In this document: piece by piece, positions 18,759 through 27,115 of the stretch
How the letters are laid out: each line of letters begins with the position of its first letter
How positions within the stretch are numbered: the stretch's first letter is position 1
Assembly (NCBI RefSeq): GCF_001976145.1
Contig: NZ_MOXD01000001.1
Span: forward strand, 1-64,000
Direction of reading: 5' to 3'
Length of the DNA: 64,000 nucleotides
Source of the DNA: Serratia oryzae
GTDB lineage: Bacteria > Pseudomonadota > Gammaproteobacteria > Enterobacterales > Enterobacteriaceae
Position numbers and translations under genes: made by a program
Notes under the pieces: generated by a model
Told to the model about the DNA's origin: nothing
Databases searched by the model: none
Seen by the model: the letters and a program-made list of their open reading frames with translations, nothing else

Positions 18759-18819
18759 GTACTGCCAGAGACAAAAAGCAAAGGCTGATGGCGCTCAGCC
18801 TCTGCAGCAAATAAGCAAC

Positions 18820-19839
18820 TTATTGTTTAGCTTCTGATTTTCCATTGAAGCTGCTGGCCCACTGGGTCAAGATATTGTTGCGCTCGCGGGCAGCCCAGGC
18901 AAAATCATTCTTGATCATCTGACTGTTGATATCAGTTGGATAACCGGCCCGGGTTTTTGCCACTTGTGGGATGGCGACGACAGCAAACGACTTGTTATAC
19001 AGGGTGTTTGCCTGTTCAGTTGCTGCAAAATCAAGCAATTGCCGAGCGGCGTCGAGCTTTTTGGTGCCCTTGATGATAGCCGCCGCTTCCATATCCCAAC
19101 CCGAACCTTCGCTGGGGAATATCACTTCGATAGGAGCCCCTTTGGCCTTAAGGCTCGCAGCAGGGAAATCAAATGAAATACCGATCACCGTTTCGCCGCT
19201 GGCAGCCAGTTTGCAAGGTGCAGAACCCGAATGGGTGTAACGATCGATATTCTGGTGCAGTTTGTTCATAAACTGCCAGCCTTGCTGTTCCCCCATGGTT
19301 TGCAACCAGCCAGCCACGCTGAGGAACCCGGTGCCAGAAGAGGTGGGGTTTGGCATGATCACTTTACCCTTGTAGATAGGCTTGGTGAGGTCGGACCAAT
19401 GGGTTGGAGCCGGGATACCCTGTTTTTCAGCTTCTACTGTGTTAAAGCAAATAGCACTGAAAAAAGCGTCCAGCCCAATCCAGTGGGGTTGGGCCTTGTC
19501 GTCGCGAAAACGGCTGTCCAGTTTATCCAGCCCTTTAGGGGCGTAGCCTGCCAGCATCTGTTGCTGATCCAGTTGCATCAGACTGGTCGCAGCCAGCCCC
19601 CACACCACGTCGGCTTTGGGCTGGTTTTTTTCAGCCAGCAGCCGTGCCGTGATCACACCAGTGGAATCCCTCACCCACTTGATGTTGATATCGCGGTGTT
19701 GGCGCTCGAAGGCATTTTTCAACTCGGCAAGTTGTTCGGGTTCGAAAGCGGTGTAAACGGTCAGATCGGTGTTGGCCAGTGCGGGTACGGCGATGGTGGC
19801 CAGCAGGGCGGTGATAAGCAAGGAGGTTCCCTGTTTCAT
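18820..19839 (-). CDS. phnS: 2-aminoethylphosphonate ABC transporter, periplasmic binding protein
   Basis: 339 residues from ATG 19839 (SD GGAG); the longer frame upstream crosses the operator and lacks an SD. The signal peptide (residues 1-22, ending VPALA) is followed by 'NTDLTVYTAFEPEQLAELKNAFERQ', the start of iron(III)/AEP-type class II binding proteins. 'HWIGLDAFFSAICFN' and 'NPTSSGTGFLSVAGW' are conserved ligand-cleft regions. It captures 2-aminoethylphosphonate (and probably its 1-hydroxy form) in the periplasm for PhnT and the fused permease. It is separated from phnT by ~150 bp with a promoter of its own for phnT. Confidence 0.9.
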   Translation of the reverse strand: MKQGTSLLITALLATIAVPALANTDLTVYTAFEPEQLAELKNAFERQHRDINIKWVRDSTGVITARLLAEKNQPKADVVWGLAATSLMQLDQQQMLAGYAPKGLDKLDSRFRDDKAQPHWIGLDAFFSAICFNTVEAEKQGIPAPTHWSDLTKPIYKGKVIMPNPTSSGTGFLSVAGWLQTMGEQQGWQFMNKLHQNIDRYTHSGSAPCKLAASGETVIGISFDFPAASLKAKGAPIEVIFPSEGSGWDMEAAAIIKGTKKLDAARQLLDFAATEQANTLYNKSFAVVAIPQVAKTRAGYPTDINSQMIKNDFAWAARERNNILTQWASSFNGKSEAKQ

Positions 19840-19855
19840 TTTTTCTCCAGTGAGG

Positions 19856-19869
19856 TTGGTATAAACCAG
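19856..19869. promoter_or_regulatory. PhnR operator candidate, phnS copy
   Basis: TTGGTATAAACCAG, matching the palindrome found before phnT, phnR and phnW. It is 16 bp upstream of the phnS ATG, in the transcribed leader or promoter start. Confidence 0.75.
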
Positions 19870-19899
19870 ATTGTGCTGGAGAAAGGCTAGGAGATTATT

Positions 19900-19939
19900 G
19901 TGACATTTTTGTGATGAAAACATAACAACTTGATGAGTT
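19900..19939 (-). promoter_or_regulatory. Weak Pho-box-like repeats before phnS
   Basis: On the minus strand AACTCAT, TTGTTAT, TCATCAC and ATGTCAC follow each other in 11-bp phase. Matches to the PhoB half-site are 4, 5, 4 and 6 of 7. No strong -10 sits at the expected 10-bp distance; TAATCT 2 bp after the last unit, with TTTTCA as -35, is an alternative sigma70 promoter. Confidence 0.35.
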
Positions 19940-19960
19940 TAGCACCTACCCCAATCGGCC

Positions 19961-20668
19961 CTAATCCTGAGTGTCCACGTCAATTTCAAGGCTATCGTGA
20001 CGCCAGTATTCGAGATCGAAATCGAGTACCTGACCATGCTGATCGAAGTTGAGACGTTCCAGGCGTAGTGCAGGTAACCCGGCAGTGGCGCGCAATTGAC
20101 TGGCAACCTCGTCCGGCAGTGCAGTGGGATAAAAGGTGACCTGCATGCGAGCGTAATGGAGCCCGTAATGGCTTTGGTAAAGTTCGGTCAGGCTGCCATT
20201 GAGGTCAAGATCGAGCAGACCGGGAACGCGTTTGGGAAGGCAGTAGTTTTCGCAGTAACAGATCGCCCGATCGTTAGCAAAGCGCAGTCGCTTGAGCAGA
20301 AATACGCTGTCAAATGTCTTGAGCGATAACCGTGACAGTAAAGCAGGAGGGACGGCGATCCGGCTTTTTTCCAATAGCTCGGTGCGTGGTTTGCCCCCTT
20401 GTTCAGAGACTATCTGGTGAAAATTGGAAGTACGTCGCGGATTAAGACGAAAACGCGGGGGCGTCACAAACCAGCCACGGCGATCTTGCCGATAAATAAG
20501 CCCGTTGGCCTCTAACTGGACCAATGCTTCACGGATGGTGACCCGGGTAGTGCCATACAGCTCCCCCAACAACCGTTCGGAGGGAAGTTTGTCATGTGCG
20601 GTCAAACCCCCTGCCTTGATCTGGGTGATCAGAGCATCCTTGATTTGCAGGTATTGTGGTTTTGTCAT
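19961..20668 (-). CDS. phnR: GntR/HutC-family phosphonate utilisation regulator
   Basis: 235 residues. The N-terminal winged helix (residues ~1-70, 'LPSERLLGELYGTTRVTIREALVQLEANGLIYRQDRRGWFV') is the GntR signature, and the C-terminal UTRA-type sensor domain covers ~90-230. SD AAGGATC precedes the ATG. It lies between the importer and the divergent phnW operon. The palindromic sites in front of phnS, phnT, phnW and phnR itself fit a HutC-type dimer, so it probably represses all four units, with an aminoethylphosphonate or phosphonoacetaldehyde as effector. Effector and sign of control are inferred. Confidence 0.9.
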   Translation of the reverse strand: MTKPQYLQIKDALITQIKAGGLTAHDKLPSERLLGELYGTTRVTIREALVQLEANGLIYRQDRRGWFVTPPRFRLNPRRTSNFHQIVSEQGGKPRTELLEKSRIAVPPALLSRLSLKTFDSVFLLKRLRFANDRAICYCENYCLPKRVPGLLDLDLNGSLTELYQSHYGLHYARMQVTFYPTALPDEVASQLRATAGLPALRLERLNFDQHGQVLDFDLEYWRHDSLEIDVDTQD

Positions 20669-20682
20669 AATGATCCTTTATT

Positions 20683-20696
20683 TTGGTACAGACCAG
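20683..20696. promoter_or_regulatory. PhnR operator candidate, phnR copy (autoregulation)
   Basis: TTGGTACAGACCAG, 14 bp upstream of the phnR ATG. It is the least symmetric of the four copies, which would fit weaker autorepression. Confidence 0.65.
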
Positions 20697-20779
20697 TCTC
20701 TGTCGGCACGATGAGGGAAACAGATTACCCCATAATTGAGGATGAATATGAATTTTTTGTTGCACGATAGGGACATCCT

Positions 20780-20808
20780 TTGACGTTACGTGGCAATTTA
20801 CTCACAAT
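20780..20808 (+). promoter_or_regulatory. phnW promoter
   Basis: TTGACG (20780-20785), 17-bp spacer, CACAAT (20803-20808). The palindromic operator at 20818-20831 lies directly downstream, over the expected transcription start. Confidence 0.55.
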
Positions 20809-20817
20809 GACACTGTT

Positions 20818-20831
20818 CTGGTATATACCAA
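20818..20831. promoter_or_regulatory. PhnR operator candidate, phnW copy
   Basis: CTGGTATATACCAA with a perfect 12-bp palindromic core (TGGTATATACCA), the best of the four copies. It sits 12 bp before the phnW ATG and just after its -10. Confidence 0.8.
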
Positions 20832-20843
20832 AAGAGAGTCATT

Positions 20844-21986
20844 ATGACCCATATTCCTGCTGTATCTGCCTGTGTTGATTATCTGTTATTGACTCCCGGG
20901 CCTCTGTCGACCACGGTTTCCGTGCGTTCTGCCATGTTGCAAGACAGTTGCACCTGGGACACCGACTATAATCTGGGCGTCGTGGAGCCCATTCGCCGCG
21001 AATTGGTGCGCCTTGCGACAACTGAGGAGTTTGCCGCCGATTACAGCGCTGTTTTGCTGCAGGGGAGTGGCAGCTATGTAGTGGAAAGCGTACTGGGTTC
21101 GGCACTGCGGCCTGCTGATTGCCTGCTGATTGTCAATAATGGTGCCTACGGTGCACGCATGGTTGAGATGGCACACTGCCTGGGTCTGAACCATCATGTG
21201 CTGGATTGTGAAGAAACGGCTCGCCCGGAAATACAGGATCTGGAAGAACTGCTGATTAAGCACCCTGAAATCAGCCATCTGGCAATGGTTCATTGTGAAA
21301 CCACCACCGGCATGCTCAATCCACTGGAAGACGTGGCTGCCTTCTGTCAACAGCGAGGCATTCGTCTGATTGTGGATGCGATGAGCAGCTTCGGTGGTAT
21401 TCCTTTTGATATCGGGCGCCTTGGTATTGAATTTCTTATCAGCTCTGCCAACAAGTGTATTCAGGGGGTACCGGGATTTGGTTTCGTTATTGCCCGCCGC
21501 ACGGCTTTAGCGGCCTGTGCGGGTCAAGCACGTTCGGTATCGCTTGATCTTCACGCCCAATGGCAGACCATGGAGCAGCAGGAAGGGAAATGGCGTTTTA
21601 CCTCCCCAACTCACACCGTGCTGGCCTTTGCTCAGGCGTTGCGCGAATTGGATGACGAGGGGGGAATCACTGCTCGCCACCAACGTTACCAGGAAAATCA
21701 GCGTGCGCTGGTGGAAGGGATGCAATCTCTTGGTTTTACGCCGTTATTACCCGCGCAATGGCAATCGCCTATCATCACCGCCTTTTACTCCCCGGCTAAT
21801 CCAGAATATCGTTTTGCCAATTTTTATCAATGCCTTAAGGCGCGGGGATTTGTGATCTATCCCGGCAAGGTTTCGCAGACTGAGTGTTTTCGTATCGGTA
21901 ATATCGGCAATGTCACGCTGCAACAAATTCAGCAGTTGCTGGTTGCAATGAAGCAGGCTTGCTACTGGTTGGAAGGTAGCCGATGA
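20844..21986 (+). CDS. phnW: 2-aminoethylphosphonate--pyruvate transaminase
   Basis: 380 residues, class V aminotransferase fold. '[19 protein letters not shown]' at the N-terminus and '[17 protein letters not shown]' followed by '[16 protein letters not shown]' (PLP lysine Lys204) identify PhnW. It moves the amino group of 2-aminoethylphosphonate to pyruvate, giving phosphonoacetaldehyde and alanine in the cytosol. First gene of the phnW-pbfA-phnX operon; its stop overlaps the next start (ATGA). SD AGAGAG. Control is by the operator just upstream. Confidence 0.95.
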   Translation: MTHIPAVSACVDYLLLTPGPLSTTVSVRSAMLQDSCTWDTDYNLGVVEPIRRELVRLATTEEFAADYSAVLLQGSGSYVVESVLGSALRPADCLLIVNNGAYGARMVEMAHCLGLNHHVLDCEETARPEIQDLEELLIKHPEISHLAMVHCETTTGMLNPLEDVAAFCQQRGIRLIVDAMSSFGGIPFDIGRLGIEFLISSANKCIQGVPGFGFVIARRTALAACAGQARSVSLDLHAQWQTMEQQEGKWRFTSPTHTVLAFAQALRELDDEGGITARHQRYQENQRALVEGMQSLGFTPLLPAQWQSPIITAFYSPANPEYRFANFYQCLKARGFVIYPGKVSQTECFRIGNIGNVTLQQIQQLLVAMKQACYWLEGSR

Positions 21987-23359
21987 GACAGCATACAGCG
22001 CTACCCGGTGGTGGGCTGGCAGACACTGAAGGGGACATCAACCGAAGCGTGACAAGGGAGCATTGGTGGGCCGAGCAGAGTGAGGCTATTCGAGAGGATC
22101 TGGCGGAAGATAGCCGATATTTTCTTCATCAGGCGCTGTCGACCCCGTGCCTGGATGTGTTGGCCAGGGCCGAAGGGACTTATCTCACCAGCCAGTCTGG
22201 CAAGCAGTACCTTGATTTTCATGGTAATAGCGTACATCAACTTGGGCACGGTCACCCGAAGGTTGTGGCACGGGTGCAGCAGCAGTTGACGTCGCTGCCG
22301 TTTGCACCGAGACGTTATACCCATTCTGTTGCCATCAAGTGTGCCCGTACCTTGGCCAACTTGGCACCTGGCGATCTTAACCGGGTGTTATTTGCGCCCG
22401 GTGGCAGCGAAGTGGTCGGCATAGCCCTTAAGTTGGCCCGTTTTATTACGGGTAACAGCAAGGTGGTTTCTTTATGGGATTCTTTTCATGGGGCTTCTCT
22501 TGACGCCATCTCTGTTGGCGGTGAGGCTTGTTTTCGCGCTGGTATGGGGCCCTTGTTAGCGGGAGTTGAACGCATCCCACCACCGACCCGTTATCGCGGG
22601 GTTTGGTATCGCGGTGAGGGTGAAGATCTGCACTATGCCGATTACCTTGAGTATGTGATCGAAAAAGAGGGGGGGATCGGTGCCTTTATTGCTGAACCAA
22701 TCCGTAATACTGATGTACAGGTGCCATCCAAAGCCTATTGGCAGCGTATCCGCGAAATCTGCGACCGACACGGTGTGTTGTTGATCGCTGATGAGATCCC
22801 TAATGCACTAGGGCGTACCGGCCACTGGTTCAGTTTCGAACAGTTTGGTATCGAGCCAGACATCATCTGCCTTGGCAAAGGGTTAGGTGGCGGTATTGTT
22901 CCTTTTGCTGCTCTGATTACCCGGGATCGCTTCAATCAGGCGGCGGCTATCTCGCTTGGTCATTACACCCATGAGAAAAGCCCTATCGGTTGCGCAGCGG
23001 CGTTGGCGACTATTGAGGTGATCCGTGATGAGCGGCTTTTAGCCAAGGTACAGCATGATGGCCGCTTTATGGCGGATGAGTTGGCCAAATTGGCTCGACG
23101 CTATCCGTTGATCGGCCAGGTGCGAGGTACTGGCCTATTGTGGGCTCTTGACCTAGTGCGTGATCACCTGAGCCGTGAGCGGGCAACCGGGGAAGCGGAA
23201 CAATTGCTCTATCGCTGTCTGACGCTGGGGCTCAGTTTCAAGGTGTCGCAGGGCAATGTGATCCAACTTTCTCCGCCACTGACTATCAGCCGCGCTGACC
23301 TCGCGCGCGCCATTTCTATTCTTGATCTGGCATTGAGCCAGATTGAACCTACTGTTTAA
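21983..23359 (+). CDS. pbfA: PbfA-like (R)-1-hydroxy-2-aminoethylphosphonate ammonia-lyase
   Basis: 458 residues, class III PLP enzyme fold. '[19 protein letters not shown]' near 77-95, '[17 protein letters not shown]' near 137-153, Asp270 in '[15 protein letters not shown]' and the PLP lysine Lys299 in CLGKG. The family resembles aminotransferases. Its place between phnW and phnX, and the unusual [11 protein letters not shown] in place of DEVQTGFGRTG, fit PbfA, which eliminates ammonia from (R)-1-hydroxy-2-AEP to yield phosphonoacetaldehyde. This would widen the diet of the pathway to hydroxylated AEP. An ordinary omega-aminotransferase role is the alternative. Confidence 0.8.
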   Translation: MRQHTALPGGGLADTEGDINRSVTREHWWAEQSEAIREDLAEDSRYFLHQALSTPCLDVLARAEGTYLTSQSGKQYLDFHGNSVHQLGHGHPKVVARVQQQLTSLPFAPRRYTHSVAIKCARTLANLAPGDLNRVLFAPGGSEVVGIALKLARFITGNSKVVSLWDSFHGASLDAISVGGEACFRAGMGPLLAGVERIPPPTRYRGVWYRGEGEDLHYADYLEYVIEKEGGIGAFIAEPIRNTDVQVPSKAYWQRIREICDRHGVLLIADEIPNALGRTGHWFSFEQFGIEPDIICLGKGLGGGIVPFAALITRDRFNQAAAISLGHYTHEKSPIGCAAALATIEVIRDERLLAKVQHDGRFMADELAKLARRYPLIGQVRGTGLLWALDLVRDHLSRERATGEAEQLLYRCLTLGLSFKVSQGNVIQLSPPLTISRADLARAISILDLALSQIEPTV

Positions 23360-23372
23360 CAGGAGTATTCCT

Positions 23373-24182
23373 ATGTCTAGTGTACAAGCGCTGATCCTTG
23401 ATTGGGCAGGCACCGTGGTCGATTTCGGTTCGTTTGCGCCCACGTCCATCTTTGTAGAAGCCTTCGCACGAGCCTATGATTTCCCGGTTAGCCTGGATGA
23501 AGCTCGTCAGCCGATGGGGTTGGGAAAAAGGGAGCATATTGTCGCGTTGGGGCGTTTGCCATCGGTGGATAGCCGTTGGCAAGCACGTTTTGGTCACTCA
23601 ATGAGTAAAGAAGAGGTCGATCACATCTATCGCACCTTCATGCCTTTGCAAATTGAGGCTGTCACCCGCTTTGCCACCCCTATTGAGGGCGTTTTGCCTG
23701 TGTTGACAATGCTCCGCCAGCAGGGAATGCGCGTAGGCTCTTGCTCTGGTTATCCCCATCAGGTGATGGAGGCACTAGTGCCTGCTGCTGCAAAACTGGG
23801 TTATCAACCCGATCACTGGGTAGCGACCGACGACCTGAAAGCCGGTGGGCGCCCGGGACCCTGGATGGCGCTCGCCAACGTCATTGAGTTGGGCATTGAT
23901 GGAGTACATCGCTGTATCAAGGTGGATGATGCGGTACCGGGTATTACCGAAGGGCTTAACGCAGGCATGTGGACTGTAGGGTTGGCAGTTTCCGGCAACG
24001 AGTTTGGTGCCACCAGGGATGAGTATCAGGCGATGAGTGAAGCGGAAATTGCTGCTCGGCGAGCGCCAGCCCAGAAGAAACTGCATCAGGCAGGAGCACA
24101 TTATGTGATTGATACACTAGCCGATATTCTGCCAGTGATCGCTGATATCAATCAGCGTTTAAATAAAGGCGAGAGGCCTTAA
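23373..24182 (+). CDS. phnX: Phosphonoacetaldehyde hydrolase (phosphonatase)
   Basis: 269 residues from ATG 23373, with SD AGGAG 7 bases before; the longer frame overlaps pbfA. HAD superfamily with the phosphonatase-specific motif I '[12 protein letters not shown]' (nucleophile Asp10) and the cap lysine Lys52 in 'MGLGKREH', which forms the Schiff base with the aldehyde. '[15 protein letters not shown]' and '[12 protein letters not shown]' are motifs II and IV. It splits the C-P bond of phosphonoacetaldehyde to acetaldehyde and phosphate, the end point for PhnW and PbfA. Confidence 0.96.
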   Translation: MSSVQALILDWAGTVVDFGSFAPTSIFVEAFARAYDFPVSLDEARQPMGLGKREHIVALGRLPSVDSRWQARFGHSMSKEEVDHIYRTFMPLQIEAVTRFATPIEGVLPVLTMLRQQGMRVGSCSGYPHQVMEALVPAAAKLGYQPDHWVATDDLKAGGRPGPWMALANVIELGIDGVHRCIKVDDAVPGITEGLNAGMWTVGLAVSGNEFGATRDEYQAMSEAEIAARRAPAQKKLHQAGAHYVIDTLADILPVIADINQRLNKGERP

Positions 24183-24443
24183 ACCTCTTGAGCTATTCAG
24201 GTTGCAGGAAAGCGGCGGTTATGAGGTGAGTCATAGAGCCTGCCTGCAACTTCAAGCCGTAAGTTCAATAAAACTCCATTTTCAGCGGCAGCATGGCGGC
24301 GCCTATTGCTGAGGCGTCTCCGCGAACACGCGTATACCGATCGGTGCGCCCATCGATGTACAGATGCGTGCGCTACGGGCGGAGCGGCATCAGCGGATCG
24401 GTTACGAGCGGGAGTTATTGGCGGCTAATGAGGCGTGTAGATA

Positions 24444-24459
24444 ATGCATAATTATGCAT
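24444..24459. repeat. Perfect 16-bp palindrome
   Basis: ATGCATAATTATGCAT reads the same on both strands. It lies near the 3' side of the tRNA pair, where integration and rearrangement are common. Its function is unknown. Confidence 0.6.
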
Positions 24460-24471
24460 GCCATGGATTTT

Positions 24472-24504
24472 ATCTTCTGAACATCTTCTGAACATCTTCT
24501 GAAG
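24472..24504. repeat. 11-bp tandem repeat, three copies
   Basis: ATCTTCTGAAC is repeated three times without spacing (last base of the third copy differs). It follows the 16-bp palindrome and precedes the tRNA terminator. Confidence 0.75.
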
Positions 24505-24519
24505 TGTGATTTAAGGCAC

Positions 24520-24542
24520 AAAAAAACCGCCCTGAAGGCGGT
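24520..24542 (-). terminator. Terminator of the tRNA-Cys/tRNA-Leu transcript
   Basis: Stem ACCGCC/GGCGGT with a 5-base loop. Read on the minus strand it is followed by seven T, 23 bp after the CCA end of tRNA-Leu. Confidence 0.8.
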
Positions 24543-24565
24543 CTGAATATCTTTACAAATCAATG

Positions 24566-24651
24566 TGGTACCCGGGGCGGGACTTGAACCCGCACAGCCA
24601 TAAGCCGAGGGATTTTAAATCCCTTGTGTCTACCGATTTCACCACCCGGGC
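24566..24651 (-). tRNA. leuZ: tRNA-Leu (anticodon UAA)
   Basis: 86 nt with encoded CCA. Acceptor GCCCGGG pairs with CCCGGGT, the anticodon loop TTTAAAA carries TAA, a long variable arm (CTCGGCTTATGGCTGTG region) marks class II, and GGTTCAAGTCC is the T loop. The same order (tRNA-Cys then tRNA-Leu) occurs in the E. coli glyW-cysT-leuZ operon. Confidence 0.95.
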
Positions 24652-24661
24652 TCGGGAAAAT

Positions 24662-24735
24662 TGGAGGCGCGTTCCGGAGTCGAACCGGACTAGACGGATT
24701 TGCAATCCGCTACATAACCGCTTTGTTAACGCGCC
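24662..24735 (-). tRNA. cysT: tRNA-Cys (anticodon GCA)
   Basis: 74 nt with CCA. Acceptor GGCGCGT / ACGCGCC, anticodon loop TTGCAAA (GCA), T arm GGTTCGACTCC. It is 10 bp upstream of tRNA-Leu. No tRNA-Gly precedes it, unlike in E. coli. Confidence 0.95.
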
Positions 24736-25045
24736 TTAATTCTGTTTGCCTTTTCAGGCCAAGACTCGTGATACACCAGCCTTATCAAACTTTACTAGGA
24801 TAAGCATTCATAATTATGACTTATCTCTATGAAAACACTAAACTTTCTTAACGATGTGTGCTTTCGATGTGCAGGATTATGGACTAATTAAAAAAGGTTG
24901 GCAACAAAAAATTGCGTAATCCAACTGGCGCTCTGCTCGTTTGCTCAAAACTTACCTTATCTGAGTATAATCTAATCAATTCAGTATCTTGGCGGCTATT
25001 TTACCGAACTATTTCTGGTTAGCCGCCAAGAGTGAAAACGCATTA
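24736..25045. other. AT-rich spacer between tRNA pair and trk gene
   Basis: About 310 bp holding the tRNA promoter region and the 3' flank of the Trk gene. GCCAAGA at ~24760 and TAGCCGCCAAGA before the Trk stop stand out weakly; no gene or clear hairpin is visible. Confidence 0.4.
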
Positions 25046-26506
25046 TCAGGAGCGCCAGAAGGTGCGTGAACACAGGATGAGGATAGGATAGATCTCCAAT
25101 CGGCCGAACAACATTGTGGCGCACATCAGCCACTTAGCCGGTGAACTTAAGGTTCCAAAGCCTGCTGCGGTTTCGCCAAAACCTAAGCCCATATTATTAA
25201 TACAGGCGGCGACAGTGCCGAAAGAGGTCATGAGATCGTAACCCATCAGGTTCAGCGCCCAGATGAAGAAACAACTGAAAAAGATATAGAGAAAGAAGAA
25301 ACTCCAGACGGAGCGCAATACCCGATCCTGAATAGGAGCACTCCCCACCTTGATGGTATACACCGCATTAGGGTGCAGCATCTGGTGCAGTTCACGTCGA
25401 CTTTGTTTGTACATGATCAGGAAACGTAATGCCTTGATCCCGCCGCAGGTTGAGCCGACACAGCCGCCAAAGAAACTGGAGGCGAGCAGGATTATCACCG
25501 TATGGGAGGGGAGGTTGGCGTAATCTGCGGTTGCTAAACCGTTGTCTGTCATCATGGAACTGGTGAGCAGGAATCCATGAACAAAAGCATCTTTAGCATC
25601 GTACATCTTTGAGCTGAAGAGTTGAATGCATACCAAGGCCATAACAATGGAAAGTGCCAACAGGAAGAAACGTAATTCTGGGTTTTTATATAAAGGTTTC
25701 AGGCTGCGGTGCTGAGCGGCGACAAAATAAAGCGTAAAGTTGACCGCTGCGAGTATGGAGAAAATCCCTCCCACCATTTCGACGGCGGCGCTGTCATAAA
25801 AGCCCAAACTCTCATTGCGGGTGGAAAATCCTCCTAACGAAACCGTCGAAAGGCCATGACACAGAGCATCGAACCACGGCATGCCCGCCAAACGGAACGC
25901 AAGAATACAAAGCAATCCCAGTAGCATATAGGTTGACCACAGGCTTTTAGCCGTATCGGCCAATCGTGGTGTCAGACGTTCTTCTTTAAATGGTCCGGGC
26001 ATTTCAGATTGATACAGTTTGGTGCCGCCGATGCCCAGTAGCGGTAATATTGCAACAGCCAGCACGATGACACCCAAACCACCAATAAAATTAAGCTGGG
26101 CACGGTAATAAAGAATAGACTTTGGGACACCGCTGATATCATTCAGTACCGAGGCTCCCGTGGTGGTGATACCGGAGACACCTTCAAAGACAGCATCTGT
26201 CAGGCTGATATTCAGGGTATCGTCTATCCATAGTGGCAGGGCGCTGATGAGAGAAAAGAATATCCAAAATAGTACGATGATTAAAAAACCATCTTGAGTA
26301 CGCAGTTGTACTTTCTTTTGACGCGAACTTTGCCAACAGATCCCCCCCAGCAAGCTAGCGATAATCAGGGTGTAGAAAAACGAAAACAGGCTCTTTTCTT
26401 TGTAAATAAGAGCTATTATCATCGGCGGCAGCATAGAGAGGCTATAAAGCAGAACCAGGAAACTGCAAAGATTGATAACGACTAACGTTTGTTTTTTATT
26501 GACCAT
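25046..26506 (-). CDS. Trk-type potassium uptake protein (TrkH/TrkG family)
   Basis: 486 residues with four M1-P-M2 repeats. P-loop filters visible: 'VSGITTTGASVL' (near 108-119), 'LSTVSLGGFSTR' (near 218-229), 'TSSMMTDNGLATA' (near 311-323) and 'ACINNMGLGFG' (near 435-445). The third loop reads TDNGLAT, unlike the TTGFTT-like sequence usual in TrkH. The protein moves K+ with TrkA/TrkE partners at the inner membrane. It stands alone next to tRNA genes, outside the hemG neighbourhood of the core trkH, so it is probably a second, TrkG-like copy. Confidence 0.9.
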   Translation of the reverse strand: MVNKKQTLVVINLCSFLVLLYSLSMLPPMIIALIYKEKSLFSFFYTLIIASLLGGICWQSSRQKKVQLRTQDGFLIIVLFWIFFSLISALPLWIDDTLNISLTDAVFEGVSGITTTGASVLNDISGVPKSILYYRAQLNFIGGLGVIVLAVAILPLLGIGGTKLYQSEMPGPFKEERLTPRLADTAKSLWSTYMLLGLLCILAFRLAGMPWFDALCHGLSTVSLGGFSTRNESLGFYDSAAVEMVGGIFSILAAVNFTLYFVAAQHRSLKPLYKNPELRFFLLALSIVMALVCIQLFSSKMYDAKDAFVHGFLLTSSMMTDNGLATADYANLPSHTVIILLASSFFGGCVGSTCGGIKALRFLIMYKQSRRELHQMLHPNAVYTIKVGSAPIQDRVLRSVWSFFFLYIFFSCFFIWALNLMGYDLMTSFGTVAACINNMGLGFGETAAGFGTLSSPAKWLMCATMLFGRLEIYPILILCSRTFWRS

Positions 26507-26662
26507 GTTGTTAAGCAGACTACGCTAGCGGCAAGCGGGCACCTTGGGTGAATTGTCATAGTAAAGAATAAAGCAAGTGGCATAAAAGCGTAAGATTTTA
26601 ATATCAAATTTGTCTTTTACCTTAGCGGCACTATGATTCAGGCTGAGCGTTAAATCAGGAGA

Positions 26663-27014
26663 ATGCAATAGAAGAGATTGAGCTTTTTAGGCGAGAACAT
26701 CTCTGTCACCAATGCACGATTTATGGTTGGCTACAAAACTTATGCCATGAACGGGGTCACCTCGGTTAGAAAAGGTGAAAGGATAAGGCCTAAAATAATA
26801 CCGATACTCTTTGTTCTGGCAGGGATCCTCCTTTTCTACGCCCATCATCACGTTTAGAACCCTTGCCTCTGCATTGCTGATTGCTTATAAGGCGATCAAG
26901 CCTGAATGCAGCGTTGTGCTTAATAGCGCGTCGGGCGAGAGTCAGAATGAAAAGTATATCAATACGGTTATTGATGCGTTAAATCAATCCATTGGCCATC
27001 GCGGCGAGTCATAA
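26663..27014 (+). pseudogene. DUF6232-family gene, inactivated
   Basis: ATG 26663 has a good SD (AGGAG), but codon 3 is TAG. The same frame then reads 'ENISVTNARFMVGYKTYAMNGVTSVRKGER' and a hydrophobic stretch until a stop near 26850. A second frame continues 'ASALLIAYKAIKPECSVVLNSASGESQNEKYINTVIDALNQSIGHRG'. Joined, these give the usual DUF6232 layout (beta N-terminus, one or two membrane spans, SASGE region). One nonsense and one frameshift change suggest recent loss. A sequencing error could explain only one of them. Confidence 0.65.
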
Positions 27015-27115
27015 ATCAGCGAGACCAAGGCCCGCGATTTCCCCTCCGGTTGCAGCGCGCTATCCTTTGCTAAACTGTAAACAGGTAGATGTGCTGCTCG
27101 GCAACAGGGGGTTAT

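Larger units (their letters stand above)
24183..24519. other. Intergenic region after phnX with repeats and a possible gene tail
   Basis: Holds a wide inverted repeat (GTTGCAGG 24201-24208 / CCTGCAAC 24243-24250), then an open plus frame without start that ends '...DVQMRALRAERHQRIGYEREL...' near 24442 (origin unknown), then a palindrome and a tandem repeat listed separately. No intact gene is visible. Confidence 0.5.

Noticed and set aside
24183-24442. Open plus frame ending in '...QRIGYERELLAANEACR' as a gene
   Set aside because: No start codon with an SD and no family match. Noted only as a possible tail of a lost gene.
24444-24504. CRISPR-like array
   Set aside because: The repeats are 11 bp, contiguous, and without spacers.
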